From: Streptomyces sp. NBC_00237
Lineage (GTDB): Bacteria > Actinomycetota > Actinomycetes > Streptomycetales > Streptomycetaceae
DNA: 64,000 nucleotides
NCBI RefSeq assembly: GCF_026342435.1
Contig: NZ_JAPEMT010000001.1
Span: forward strand, 1,730,501-1,794,500
Direction of reading: 5' to 3'
Shown here one piece after another: positions 8,673-15,879 of the stretch. Each line of letters begins with the position of its first letter. The first letter of the stretch is position 1. The notes under the pieces are model-generated. The model had not been told where the DNA came from. It did not search any database and saw only the letters and a list, made by a program, of their open reading frames with translations. A program made the translations under genes and the position numbers.

Positions 8673-9683
8673 TCACTTGGCGCCGAGGGCCTTCTTCAGC
8701 GCTTCGAGGTTGGACTGCATGACCTCGATGTAGGTGGAGCCCTTGGACTTGTCCGTGATGCCCTCCAGGGGGTCCAGCACGTCCGTCTTCAGGCCGGTGT
8801 CCTTGGCGAGGGTGTTCGCCGTCTTGTCGCTGACCAGCGTCTCGAAGAAGACGGTGGTGACCTTGTCTTCCTTGGCGATCTTCTGGAGCTGCTTGATCCG
8901 GGCGGGGCTGGGCTCCGACTCCGGGGCGACGCCGCTGATGCCCTCCTGCTCCAGGCCGTACCGCTCGGCGAGGTAGCCGAAGGCGGCGTGGGTGGTGATG
9001 AAGGTCTTGGTGGCGGTGTTCTTCAGGCCGTTCTGGAAAGCCACATTCAGGCCGTCCAGCTTCGTGACCAGTGTCTCGCTGTTCTTCTTGTACGTCGCGG
9101 CGTTGACCGGGTCCGCCTTCGCGAGGGCCTTCTCGACGCCCTTGGCGATCTCGGCGTACTTCACCGGGTCGAGCCAGACGTGGGGGTCGGTGCCGCCCTC
9201 GGCGTGCTCGTGGCCGTGGTCGTGGCCCTCGTGCCCGGCCTCTTCCGCGCCGTGCTCGTGGCCGTGCCCGGCCTCGGCGGAGTGGGTCTCCATCTTCGTG
9301 AGGGTCGCGGCGTCGACGGTGGCCTTGGCCCCGGACTGCTTCACGGCCTCGTCGACGGCGGGCTGGAGGCCCCCGAGGTAGAGGATCAGGTCCGCCTCGC
9401 CGAGCTGGGCGGTCTGCTTGGGCTTGAGCTCCAGGTCGTGCGGCTCGACGCCCGGCTTGGTCAGCGTGGTGACGGCGACCTTGTCGCCGCCTATCTGCTC
9501 GGCCAGGTACTGCATGGGGTAGAACGACGCGATCACGTCCAGCTTCCCCGCTGCGTCCTTGCCGTCCCCGCCGTTCTTGCCCTCCGTGGCGGAGGAGCTG
9601 CCTCCGCAGGCGGACAGGGTGAGCAGTCCGAGGGAGACGGCGGCAGCGGTGGCGGTCACGGGTATGAGGCGTCGTACGTTCAT
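8673..9683 (-). CDS. znuA: Zinc-binding lipoprotein ZnuA
   Basis: This is the extracytoplasmic zinc receptor of the ABC transporter. The 336-residue product has a lipoprotein signal with lipobox LSAC (Cys26), the cluster A-I fold with metal-site histidines (PHDLEL, DPHVWLDP, TTHAAFGYL) and an acidic His-rich loop of about 35 residues (GHGHEHGAEEAGHEGHDHGHEH). ATG 9683 is used; ATG 9692 is an alternative in frame. Neither has a good ribosome binding site. Two Zur-box-like sequences overlap and precede the start, so transcription is probably zinc-repressed. Confidence 0.94.
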   Translation of the reverse strand: MNVRRLIPVTATAAAVSLGLLTLSACGGSSSATEGKNGGDGKDAAGKLDVIASFYPMQYLAEQIGGDKVAVTTLTKPGVEPHDLELKPKQTAQLGEADLILYLGGLQPAVDEAVKQSGAKATVDAATLTKMETHSAEAGHGHEHGAEEAGHEGHDHGHEHAEGGTDPHVWLDPVKYAEIAKGVEKALAKADPVNAATYKKNSETLVTKLDGLNVAFQNGLKNTATKTFITTHAAFGYLAERYGLEQEGISGVAPESEPSPARIKQLQKIAKEDKVTTVFFETLVSDKTANTLAKDTGLKTDVLDPLEGITDKSKGSTYIEVMQSNLEALKKALGAK

Positions 9684-9697
9684 GACACTCATTTTCA
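9683..9697. promoter_or_regulatory. Candidate Zur box 1 at znuA
   Basis: TGACACTCATTTTCA resembles the Streptomyces Zur consensus (TGAAAATGATTTTCA) in its outer arms. It overlaps the first codon of znuA. A second site lies 22 bases away, about two helical turns. Confidence 0.65.
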
Positions 9698-9704
9698 ACA
9701 AAAG

Positions 9705-9719
9705 TGGAAACGATTGTCA
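9705..9719. promoter_or_regulatory. Candidate Zur box 2 upstream of znuA
   Basis: TGGAAACGATTGTCA matches the TGAAAATGATTTTCA consensus at 11 of 15 positions and is the better of the two sites. It lies just upstream of the znuA start and would cover the promoter. It is also in the shared intergenic region with divergent glyS, but 177 bases from that start. Confidence 0.75.
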
Positions 9720-9895
9720 ATAGTGCGCTTGTCCGCTCTGTCCCCGATACCGATTTGATCCGGGGCCCCCGCACGCCGGTAACCTGAGGCATTCGCCGGG
9801 CCGTGCCGGGTCGTGGCCGTGCAGGGGGGCCGCGCGCGGGAGCTGCGCGCACCGGCGGGGACACACACCTTCGTCGTCGTAATGAAGAGAGCACC

Positions 9896-11281
9896 GTGGC
9901 CGCCGACAAGATCGAGACCATCGTCAGCCTGAGCAAGCGCCGTGGCTTCGTTTACCCGAGCAGTGAGATCTACGGCGGCTCCAAGGCCGCCTGGGACTAC
10001 GGGCCGCTGGGTGTCGAACTCAAGGAGAACATCAAGCGTCAGTGGTGGCGCGCGATGGTCATCGCGCGCGAAGACGTGGTCGGCATCGACTCGTCGGTCA
10101 TCCTGGCCCCCGAGGTGTGGGAGGCGTCCGGCCACGTCGCGACCTTCTCCGACCCGCTCACCGAGTGCACCTCCTGCCACAAGCGCCACCGCGCCGACCA
10201 CCTGATCGAGGCGTACGAGGCCAAGCACCACGGCCGCACCCCCGAGAACGGCCTGGCGGACGTCAACTGTCCCAACTGCGGCACCAAGGGCCAGTTCACC
10301 GAGCCCAAGCAGTTCTCCGGCATGCTGGAGACGCACCTCGGCCCGACCCAGGACACCGGCTCGAAGGCTTACCTGCGCCCGGAGACCGCGCAGGGCATCT
10401 TCACCAACTTCGCCCAGGTGCAGCAGACCTCGCGCAAGAAGCCGCCGTTCGGCATCGCGCAGATGGGCAAGTCCTTCCGGAACGAGATCACTCCGGGCAA
10501 CTTCATCTTCCGCACGCGCGAGTTCGAGCAGATGGAGATGGAGTTCTTCGTCAAGCCGGGCGAGGACGAGCAGTGGCAGGAATACTGGATGGAGCAGCGC
10601 TGGAACTGGTACCTGGACCTCGGCATCAACCCCGAGAACATCCGCTGGTTCGAGCACCCTGCCGAGAAGCTCTCCCACTACTCGAAGCGCACCGCTGACA
10701 TCGAGTACCGCTTCAACTTCGGCGGCCAGGAGTTCTCCGAGCTCGAAGGCGTCGCGAACCGCACCGACTTCGACCTGAAGGCGCACTCCAAGGCTTCCGG
10801 CCACGACCTGGTCTACTTCGACCAGGAGGCCAACGAGCGCTGGACGCCGTACGTCATCGAGCCCGCGGCCGGTGTCAACCGCGCGATGCTCGCCTTCATG
10901 CTGGACGCCTACCGCGAGGACGAGGCGCCCAACGCCAAGGGCGTCATGGAGAAGCGCGTCGTCATGGGCTTCGACCCGCGCCTGGCGCCGGTCAAGGTCG
11001 CGGTCCTGCCGCTGTCCCGCAACCCGCAGCTCTCGCCGAAGGCCAAGGGCCTCGCCGCGGACCTGCGCAAGAACTGGAACATCGAGTTCGACGACGCGGG
11101 CGCCATCGGCCGCCGCTACCGCCGCCAGGACGAGATCGGCACGCCGTTCTGCGTGACGGTCGACTTCGACACCCTGGACGACAACGCGGTGACCGTGCGC
11201 GAGCGCGACACCATGAAGCAGGAGCGCGTGTCGCTCGACATGATCCAGGAGTACCTGGCGGTCCGCCTCATCGGCTGCTGA
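9896..11281 (+). CDS. glyS: Glycyl-tRNA synthetase (dimeric class II)
   Basis: The 461-residue enzyme charges tRNA-Gly in the cytoplasm. It is the eukaryote/archaea-like alpha2 form used by Actinobacteria, not the alpha2beta2 form. It contains [15 protein letters not shown] at the N-terminus, a zinc-ribbon-like insertion (CTSCHKRH...CPNCGTKGQ), class II motif 2 ([25 protein letters not shown]) and motif 3 near [11 protein letters not shown], followed by an anticodon-binding domain. Start GTG 9896 is preferred because it follows GAAGAGAG and gives the usual N-terminus. The literature uses both glyS and glyQS for this enzyme. Confidence 0.96.
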   Translation: MAADKIETIVSLSKRRGFVYPSSEIYGGSKAAWDYGPLGVELKENIKRQWWRAMVIAREDVVGIDSSVILAPEVWEASGHVATFSDPLTECTSCHKRHRADHLIEAYEAKHHGRTPENGLADVNCPNCGTKGQFTEPKQFSGMLETHLGPTQDTGSKAYLRPETAQGIFTNFAQVQQTSRKKPPFGIAQMGKSFRNEITPGNFIFRTREFEQMEMEFFVKPGEDEQWQEYWMEQRWNWYLDLGINPENIRWFEHPAEKLSHYSKRTADIEYRFNFGGQEFSELEGVANRTDFDLKAHSKASGHDLVYFDQEANERWTPYVIEPAAGVNRAMLAFMLDAYREDEAPNAKGVMEKRVVMGFDPRLAPVKVAVLPLSRNPQLSPKAKGLAADLRKNWNIEFDDAGAIGRRYRRQDEIGTPFCVTVDFDTLDDNAVTVRERDTMKQERVSLDMIQEYLAVRLIGC

Positions 11282-11708
11282 CCCGCTGATACGTTCCCGA
11301 GCCCCCGGTCGCCCGCTTCTGCGGCCGGGGGCTCCGGCGTGCCAGGACGGCGCACAGCGCGGCGAGGGGGAGCTCGGCGCACCCGGCCATGGCGAGGGCG
11401 GCGGCGAGCTCCGGGCCCGGCGCGGAGGTCAGCAGGTCGGTGCAGGCGTCGGCGGCCAGCAGGAGGGCCGCACCGGCGGCGGGCAGACGGGCGGCGCGCC
11501 CTTCTCGCAGGCGGGTGCCCGCCGCGAGGAGGCAGGCGGCCTCCAGGGTGTCCAGCGCGATCCAGGCGGCGGCCTCGACGGGCGGCAGGGTCGCGGCCAG
11601 GTACCCCATCCAGGGGAGCAGGGCGAGCCCGGCGAGGGTGAGGAGCCTGCCCTGCCAGAGGGCCGAAAGGGTGGTGGGGATCGGGGTGTTGAGGGCGAGG
11701 AGTGCCAT
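11268..11708 (-). CDS. Small hydrophobic membrane protein, unknown
   Basis: The predicted 146-residue protein has four hydrophobic stretches ([79 protein letters not shown]) and a basic tail. ATG 11708 is chosen; the frame extends 26 codons further without a ribosome binding site. It converges on glyS, and the two coding ends overlap by 14 bases. The glyS terminator hairpin lies inside its 3' end. No family is recognised; it could have a shorter true end through frameshift, but the frame is clean. Confidence 0.6.
   Translation of the reverse strand: MALLALNTPIPTTLSALWQGRLLTLAGLALLPWMGYLAATLPPVEAAAWIALDTLEAACLLAAGTRLREGRAARLPAAGAALLLAADACTDLLTSAPGPELAAALAMAGCAELPLAALCAVLARRSPRPQKRATGGSGTYQRVSSR
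11299..11334 (+). terminator. Hairpin after glyS
   Basis: GAGCCCCCGG (11299-11308) pairs exactly with CCGGGGGCTC (11325-11334) across a 16-base loop that can pair further (CGC with GCG). It lies 17 bases past the glyS stop and inside the convergent small membrane gene. Confidence 0.7.
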
Positions 11709-11907
11709 GGCGGGGCGGTCCTTCCGGGGCTTTTCGTGGTCGCGGATCGCGTTCACGGGCCCGGCTGTCGGGCTCGTGATCAACACTCCGCACTACGGAG
11801 GCCCGGGTCAGGAACGCTGCTTGCCGACTTGGGGTGGCACTGGTTGCACCCCTGCCCGGCAACAGGCTTCATGGCGCGTTGTCGGACCCGCCGTCTACCG
11901 TCGGATC

Positions 11908-13197
11908 ATGAACCTCCTGACCCGGGTGAGTCCCGGGCCGCTCACCTCCCTCCCCGGCCGGGTGGCCCCCGAGCGGCGCTCCCGCCGGGCCCGCGCCCTG
12001 ACGCGGCTGCGCCGCGACCTCGCGTTCGTCGGTGCGGGGGTGCCGCTGCACCTGCTCACCGCGCCGCTGTTCGTGTGGGGGACGATCGAGGCCATCGGGC
12101 TCCTGGACGGCAGCTCGGGCTCGGCGCCGTTCGTCCTGCCGATCACCATCGCGCTGGTCGTCGTCGCCGGGTACGGGCTGACCGAGGCGCAGCGGTGGCG
12201 GTTCCGGGAGCTGTGCGGGGTGGAGATACCGAGGCTGCGGTTCGCGGTCGCGCGACGGCAGTTCGCGTACCACTGGCTGGTCGGGCCGTGCCTGGCGCTG
12301 GTCGAACTGGCCGTGCTGGTACTGGCGTTGCTCGCGGTCGCCGCGACGACCGTGTTCGTGTGGGTGTGGCTGCTGCCCGCCGAATTCCGGCTGGCGCACC
12401 ACGGCTACACCACCTGGGCCGCCTTCAGCATGGCCGCAGGCGTCGCGGCCCTGTTCGCCGTTCCGCCGTCGGCCGCCGCTCTCGTACGGCTGGAGCAGCG
12501 CATCGCGCCCGCCCTGCTGCGGGACGACAAGGCCGAGGCCCTCCAGCAGCGGGTGTCCGACCTGACCGAGAGCCGGGCCGGAGCGGTGGACGCGGCCGAC
12601 GCCGAACGGCGGCGCATCGAGAGGGACCTGCACGACGGGGCGCAGCAGCACCTCGTCGCCATGGCCCTCAACCTGGGCATCGCGAAGGCGCTGTGGAAGG
12701 ACCGCACCGATCTGCCGCCCGACGTCATGGAGGTCGTCGAAGAAGCCCACCGGGCGGCGAAGGAGTCCATCGAGGAACTGAACAACCTGGTGCGCGGCCT
12801 GCACCCCTCGGTCCTGGACGAACTCGGCCTGGACCCGGCCCTGTCGGGGCTCGCCGCCCGCGCGCCCTTCCCCGTACGGCTGCGGGTGGACGCCCCCGAG
12901 AGGACCGCGCCCGCCGTCGAGGCCGTCGCCTACTTCGTCGTGTCCGAGGCCCTCACCAACATCGCCAAGCACGCCCGCGCGACGAGGGCGGAGGTGGCCG
13001 TGACCCGCCTCGGAGGGATACTTCGGGTGATCGTCACCGACGACGGAACGGGCGGCGCCGACCCCTCGGGCGGCACGGGGCTGCGCGGCCTGGCGCAGCG
13101 GGTGTCCTCCGTCGACGGCGCGTTCCGCCTCAGCAGCCCCACCGGGGGACCGACCGTGATGACCGTGGAGTTGCCGTGCAGCGCCGCCGCGCAGTGA
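11908..13197 (+). CDS. NarL-type system sensor histidine kinase
   Basis: The 429-residue kinase has four hydrophobic segments in the first 200 residues, a coiled linker, a HisKA_3 dimerisation domain with H-box RRIERDLHDGAQQHLVAMALNLG, and an HATPase_c domain (SEALTNIAKHARA, GTGLRGLAQRV). A TACCGT hexamer ends 6 bases before the ATG with no ribosome binding site, which suggests a leaderless start. The response regulator gene begins inside its last codons. No ligand domain is recognisable. A paralogous kinase lies at 28184-29440. Confidence 0.92.
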   Translation: MNLLTRVSPGPLTSLPGRVAPERRSRRARALTRLRRDLAFVGAGVPLHLLTAPLFVWGTIEAIGLLDGSSGSAPFVLPITIALVVVAGYGLTEAQRWRFRELCGVEIPRLRFAVARRQFAYHWLVGPCLALVELAVLVLALLAVAATTVFVWVWLLPAEFRLAHHGYTTWAAFSMAAGVAALFAVPPSAAALVRLEQRIAPALLRDDKAEALQQRVSDLTESRAGAVDAADAERRRIERDLHDGAQQHLVAMALNLGIAKALWKDRTDLPPDVMEVVEEAHRAAKESIEELNNLVRGLHPSVLDELGLDPALSGLAARAPFPVRLRVDAPERTAPAVEAVAYFVVSEALTNIAKHARATRAEVAVTRLGGILRVIVTDDGTGGADPSGGTGLRGLAQRVSSVDGAFRLSSPTGGPTVMTVELPCSAAAQ

Positions 13198-13832
13198 TAG
13201 CCGAGGACTCCGTCCTCCTCCGCATGGGAGTCGTGAAGATCCTCCAGATGGCGGGCTTCGACGTCGTCGCCGAGTCGGGGGACGGGGAGGGGCTGCTCGT
13301 CGCCGTCGAAGAACACCGCCCTGACCTCGCGGTCGTCGACGTACGGATGCCGCCCGACTTCACCGACGAGGGCATCAGGGCGGCGCTCGCCGTACGGGAG
13401 AGATGGCCGGACACGGCGGTGCTGATGCTGTCGCAGTACGTCGAGGAGCGGTACGCGGCGGAACTCCTCGCCCGGCACACCAGCGGGATCGGCTACCTCC
13501 TCAAGCAGCGGGTCGCGGACGTCGAGGAGTTCATCGAGGCCCTGCGCCGGGTCGCCGACGGCGGGACGGCCCTGGACCCGCAGGTCGTCGCCCAGCTCCT
13601 CGTCCGCAGGGGCAGCGATCCGCTGGAGAGGCTGACCGACCGCGAGCGCGAGGTGCTCGCGTCGATGGCGGAGGGCCGTTCCAACGCGGGGATCGCCGGG
13701 CAGCTGGTGCTGAGCGAGAGCGCGGTGGCCAAGCACATCAACTCCATCCTGGCCAAGCTGGACCTGCCCCGGGCGGGCGGGGACCACCGGCGGGTGCTGG
13801 CCGTACTGCGCTTCCTGGAGGGGAACGGCTGA
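13176..13832 (+). CDS. NarL/LuxR-family response regulator
   Basis: The 218-residue regulator has a receiver domain (AEDSVLLR, phosphoacceptor Asp in VVDVRMPPDF, Lys in YLLKQRV) and a C-terminal LuxR-type HTH (LTDREREVLASMAEGRSNAGIAGQLVLSESAVAKHINSILAKLDL). GTG 13176 is chosen, with GGAG 5 bases upstream; it lies within the kinase gene, so the pair is coupled. GTG 13194, overlapping the kinase stop, is a less likely alternative because it would cut the first beta strand. Confidence 0.93.
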   Translation: MQRRRAVIAEDSVLLRMGVVKILQMAGFDVVAESGDGEGLLVAVEEHRPDLAVVDVRMPPDFTDEGIRAALAVRERWPDTAVLMLSQYVEERYAAELLARHTSGIGYLLKQRVADVEEFIEALRRVADGGTALDPQVVAQLLVRRGSDPLERLTDREREVLASMAEGRSNAGIAGQLVLSESAVAKHINSILAKLDLPRAGGDHRRVLAVLRFLEGNG

Positions 13833-14061
13833 CCCCGGAGCGGCGGGGGAGCGGCAGGGGCGCGGCAGGGGAGCGGCGGGCGTGGGCGAGCAATTCTGGT
13901 GCGGGCCGGGGCGGGGAGGGGGTACCTTCATTCTCATGTTCTTCCAGACGCCGATTTACGAGTGAGAGCGTGACGGGCCCCTGCTGACGTGCACCGACGT
14001 CGCCGCGCCCGTCCCCCACCGATGAATCCGTAGATCACTTCACCTCACTGTGGGAGAACCC

Positions 14062-14268
14062 ATGACCACGAGCAAGAACATCAACAACCCCGTGGGCCAG
14101 GGCGGCGGCCAGCGCAAGCGTCAGTCCCGCGACGAACGGGCGAACAACGGCCCGCACCGCAACGCCGACCGGCAGAGCGCCGCCGACAAGAAGGCGGAGC
14201 TGCTGGAGAAGATGCGGGCGAAGGCGGCCGGTGCCGCCGAGGGTGCCGAAGGCACCCAGCAGAGCTGA
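14062..14268 (+). CDS. DUF6243 family small protein
   Basis: The 68-residue, highly charged protein begins TTSKNINNPVGQGGGQRKRQSRDERANNGP and matches my memory of the Streptomyces DUF6243 family, whose role is unknown. It lacks membrane segments and is rich in Gln, Arg, Lys and Ala; the second half (DKKAELLEKMRAKAAGAAEG) is probably helical. GGGAG lies 7 bases before the ATG. It is monocistronic with its own terminator. Confidence 0.85.
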   Translation: MTTSKNINNPVGQGGGQRKRQSRDERANNGPHRNADRQSAADKKAELLEKMRAKAAGAAEGAEGTQQS

Positions 14269-14283
14269 TCCCTCGTACGTGAA

Positions 14284-14315
14284 CGGGCCCGGGTCGCTTC
14301 GGCGGTCCGGGCCCG
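14284..14315 (+). terminator. UUCG-loop terminator after the DUF6243 gene
   Basis: CGGGCCCGG...CGC pairs with GCG...CCGGGCCCG around a TTCG tetraloop, 16 bases beyond the stop codon. UUCG loops are typical of stable bacterial terminators. Confidence 0.8.
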
Positions 14316-14376
14316 CTCGTGTGCGGGGGCCGGGCTTCAGGCCGACCGGGTGCGGCGAGTGGGCGACAATGAACTA

Positions 14377-15504
14377 ATGACCTCGCTCAACATCGGCCCC
14401 CATGTCGTGCAGCCGCCCGTGGTGCTCGCGCCCATGGCAGGCATCACGAACGCCCCCTTCCGCACCCTCTGCCGTGAGTTCTCCGGCGGGAAGGGCCTGT
14501 TCGTGAGCGAGATGATCACGACGCGGGCGCTGGTCGAGCGCAACGAGAAGACCATGCAGCTCATCCGCTTCGACGCGACGGAACAGCCCCGTTCGATCCA
14601 GCTGTACGGGGTGGACGCGGTCACCGTCGGCAAGGCGGTCCGCATGATCGTGGACGAGGACCTCGCCGACCACATCGACCTGAACTTCGGCTGCCCGGTG
14701 CCCAAGGTGACGCGGAAGGGCGGCGGCTCGGCCCTCCCGTACAAGCGGCCGCTGCTGCGCGCGATCCTGCACGAGGCGGTGGGCAACGCGGGCGACCGGC
14801 CCGTGACGATGAAGATGCGCAAGGGCATCGACGACGACCACATCACCTTCCTGGACGCCGGTCGCATCGCCGTCGACGAGGGCGTCACCGCCATCGCGCT
14901 GCACGGCCGTACGGCTGCCCAGCACTACGGCGGCACCGCCGACTGGGACGCGATCGCGCGGCTCAAGGAGCACGTGCCGGAGATCCCGGTGCTCGGCAAC
15001 GGCGACATCTGGTCGGCGGACGACGCGCTGCGGATGGTCCGCGAGACCGGCTGTGACGGCGTCGTCGTGGGCCGTGGCTGCCTGGGGCGGCCGTGGCTGT
15101 TCGGCGACCTGGTGGCGGCCTTCGAGGGCCGTGAGGAGCGTGCGAAGCCGACGCTGCGCGAGGTCGCGGTCGTCATGCGGCGGCACGCGGAGCTGCTCGG
15201 GGAGTGGATCGGCGACGAGGCACGGGGTGTCATCGACTTCCGGAAGCACGTGGCCTGGTACCTCAAGGGCTTCTCCACGGGCGGCGAGATGCGGAAGAAG
15301 CTCGCTGTAGCGTCTTCTCTCGCCGAAATGGACGCTCATCTGAGCGAGCTTGATCTGGACCAGCCGTGGCCCGAGGGTGCGGATGGGCCTCGGGGGCGTA
15401 CGTCCGGAAATGGGCGGGTTGTGCTGCCTGATGGCTGGCTGAAGGACCCGTACGACTGTGCCGGGATCAGCGACGAAGCGGAGCTGGACACGTCCGGAGG
15501 GTGA
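14377..15504 (+). CDS. dusB: tRNA-dihydrouridine synthase DusB
   Basis: This flavoenzyme reduces specific uridines in the D-loop of tRNA. The 375-residue TIM-barrel protein contains LAPMAGITNAPFR, QLYGVD, catalytic Cys106 in NFGCPVPKVTRKGGGSAL, MKMRKGIDDDH, IALHGRTAAQHYGG and NGDIW, then the C-terminal helical tRNA-binding domain (FRKHVAWYLKGF). A GACAAT hexamer ends 6 bases before the ATG with no ribosome binding site, so it is probably leaderless. The tail ends LPDGWLKDPYDCAGISDEAELDTSGG, as in other Streptomyces DusB. Confidence 0.95.
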   Translation: MTSLNIGPHVVQPPVVLAPMAGITNAPFRTLCREFSGGKGLFVSEMITTRALVERNEKTMQLIRFDATEQPRSIQLYGVDAVTVGKAVRMIVDEDLADHIDLNFGCPVPKVTRKGGGSALPYKRPLLRAILHEAVGNAGDRPVTMKMRKGIDDDHITFLDAGRIAVDEGVTAIALHGRTAAQHYGGTADWDAIARLKEHVPEIPVLGNGDIWSADDALRMVRETGCDGVVVGRGCLGRPWLFGDLVAAFEGREERAKPTLREVAVVMRRHAELLGEWIGDEARGVIDFRKHVAWYLKGFSTGGEMRKKLAVASSLAEMDAHLSELDLDQPWPEGADGPRGRTSGNGRVVLPDGWLKDPYDCAGISDEAELDTSGG

Positions 15505-15602
15505 GATTCGGGGTGCTCTGATGAGCGTGCGGGAGCGTGATTCTCGCCACGCCTGATGGTGTAGTCGCTCAGATGAGCGACTGAAGGCGGGCTGCATTTT
15601 TC

Positions 15603-15637
15603 AAAGGGTGGCACCCAGTGCCACCCTTTCTTTTTTC
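15603..15637 (+). terminator. Classical rho-independent terminator after dusB
   Basis: AAAGGGTGGCAC pairs exactly with GTGCCACCCTTT across a 3-base CCA loop and is followed by CTTTTTTC. It is one of the few T-tailed terminators in the window. Confidence 0.92.
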
Positions 15638-15806
15638 ATTCTCCGAGATCATGAGTCACGGAGAGTTGTTACTTGGTGCCGAGTGCTCTCACTCCGTAAT
15701 GATGCGTTCAGGCTTTGAAGGCGTGAGGCTTTGGCCTGCGCACGCCGGATCACTTTCGATCTGCTGGCGGACGGGTGGTTAAAGCCGTATGACGGTTAAG
15801 TGGACG

Positions 15807-15831
15807 TACCCAGACACCTTCGATCTGGGTA
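15807..15831. promoter_or_regulatory. Inverted repeat in the ppdK leader
   Basis: TACCCAGA (15807-15814) and TCTGGGTA (15824-15831) form a perfect 8-base inverted repeat with a 9-base spacer, 49 bases before the ppdK start. It could be an operator or an RNA hairpin. No protein is assigned to it. Confidence 0.5.
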
Positions 15832-15879
15832 TGTTCCTCGCCGTCAGGGCAGCCAACGCGTCTTCGAGGAGCCGAGACC

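Larger units (their letters stand above)
15505..15879 (+). other. 375-base region between dusB and ppdK
   Basis: It is clearly less GC-rich than the neighbours. It contains an inverted repeat GTCGCTCA-GA-TGAGCGAC (15564-15581), the dusB terminator (15603-15637), a short in-frame stretch at 15756-15797 that reads DLLADGWLKPYDG and resembles the DusB tail, an inverted repeat at 15807-15831, and the ppdK leader. I see no credible gene in it. Confidence 0.6.

Noticed and set aside
9683..9895. Zur control of glyS as well as znuA
   Set aside because: The boxes lie 177 or more bases from the glyS start and adjoin znuA, so a shared effect is not supported.
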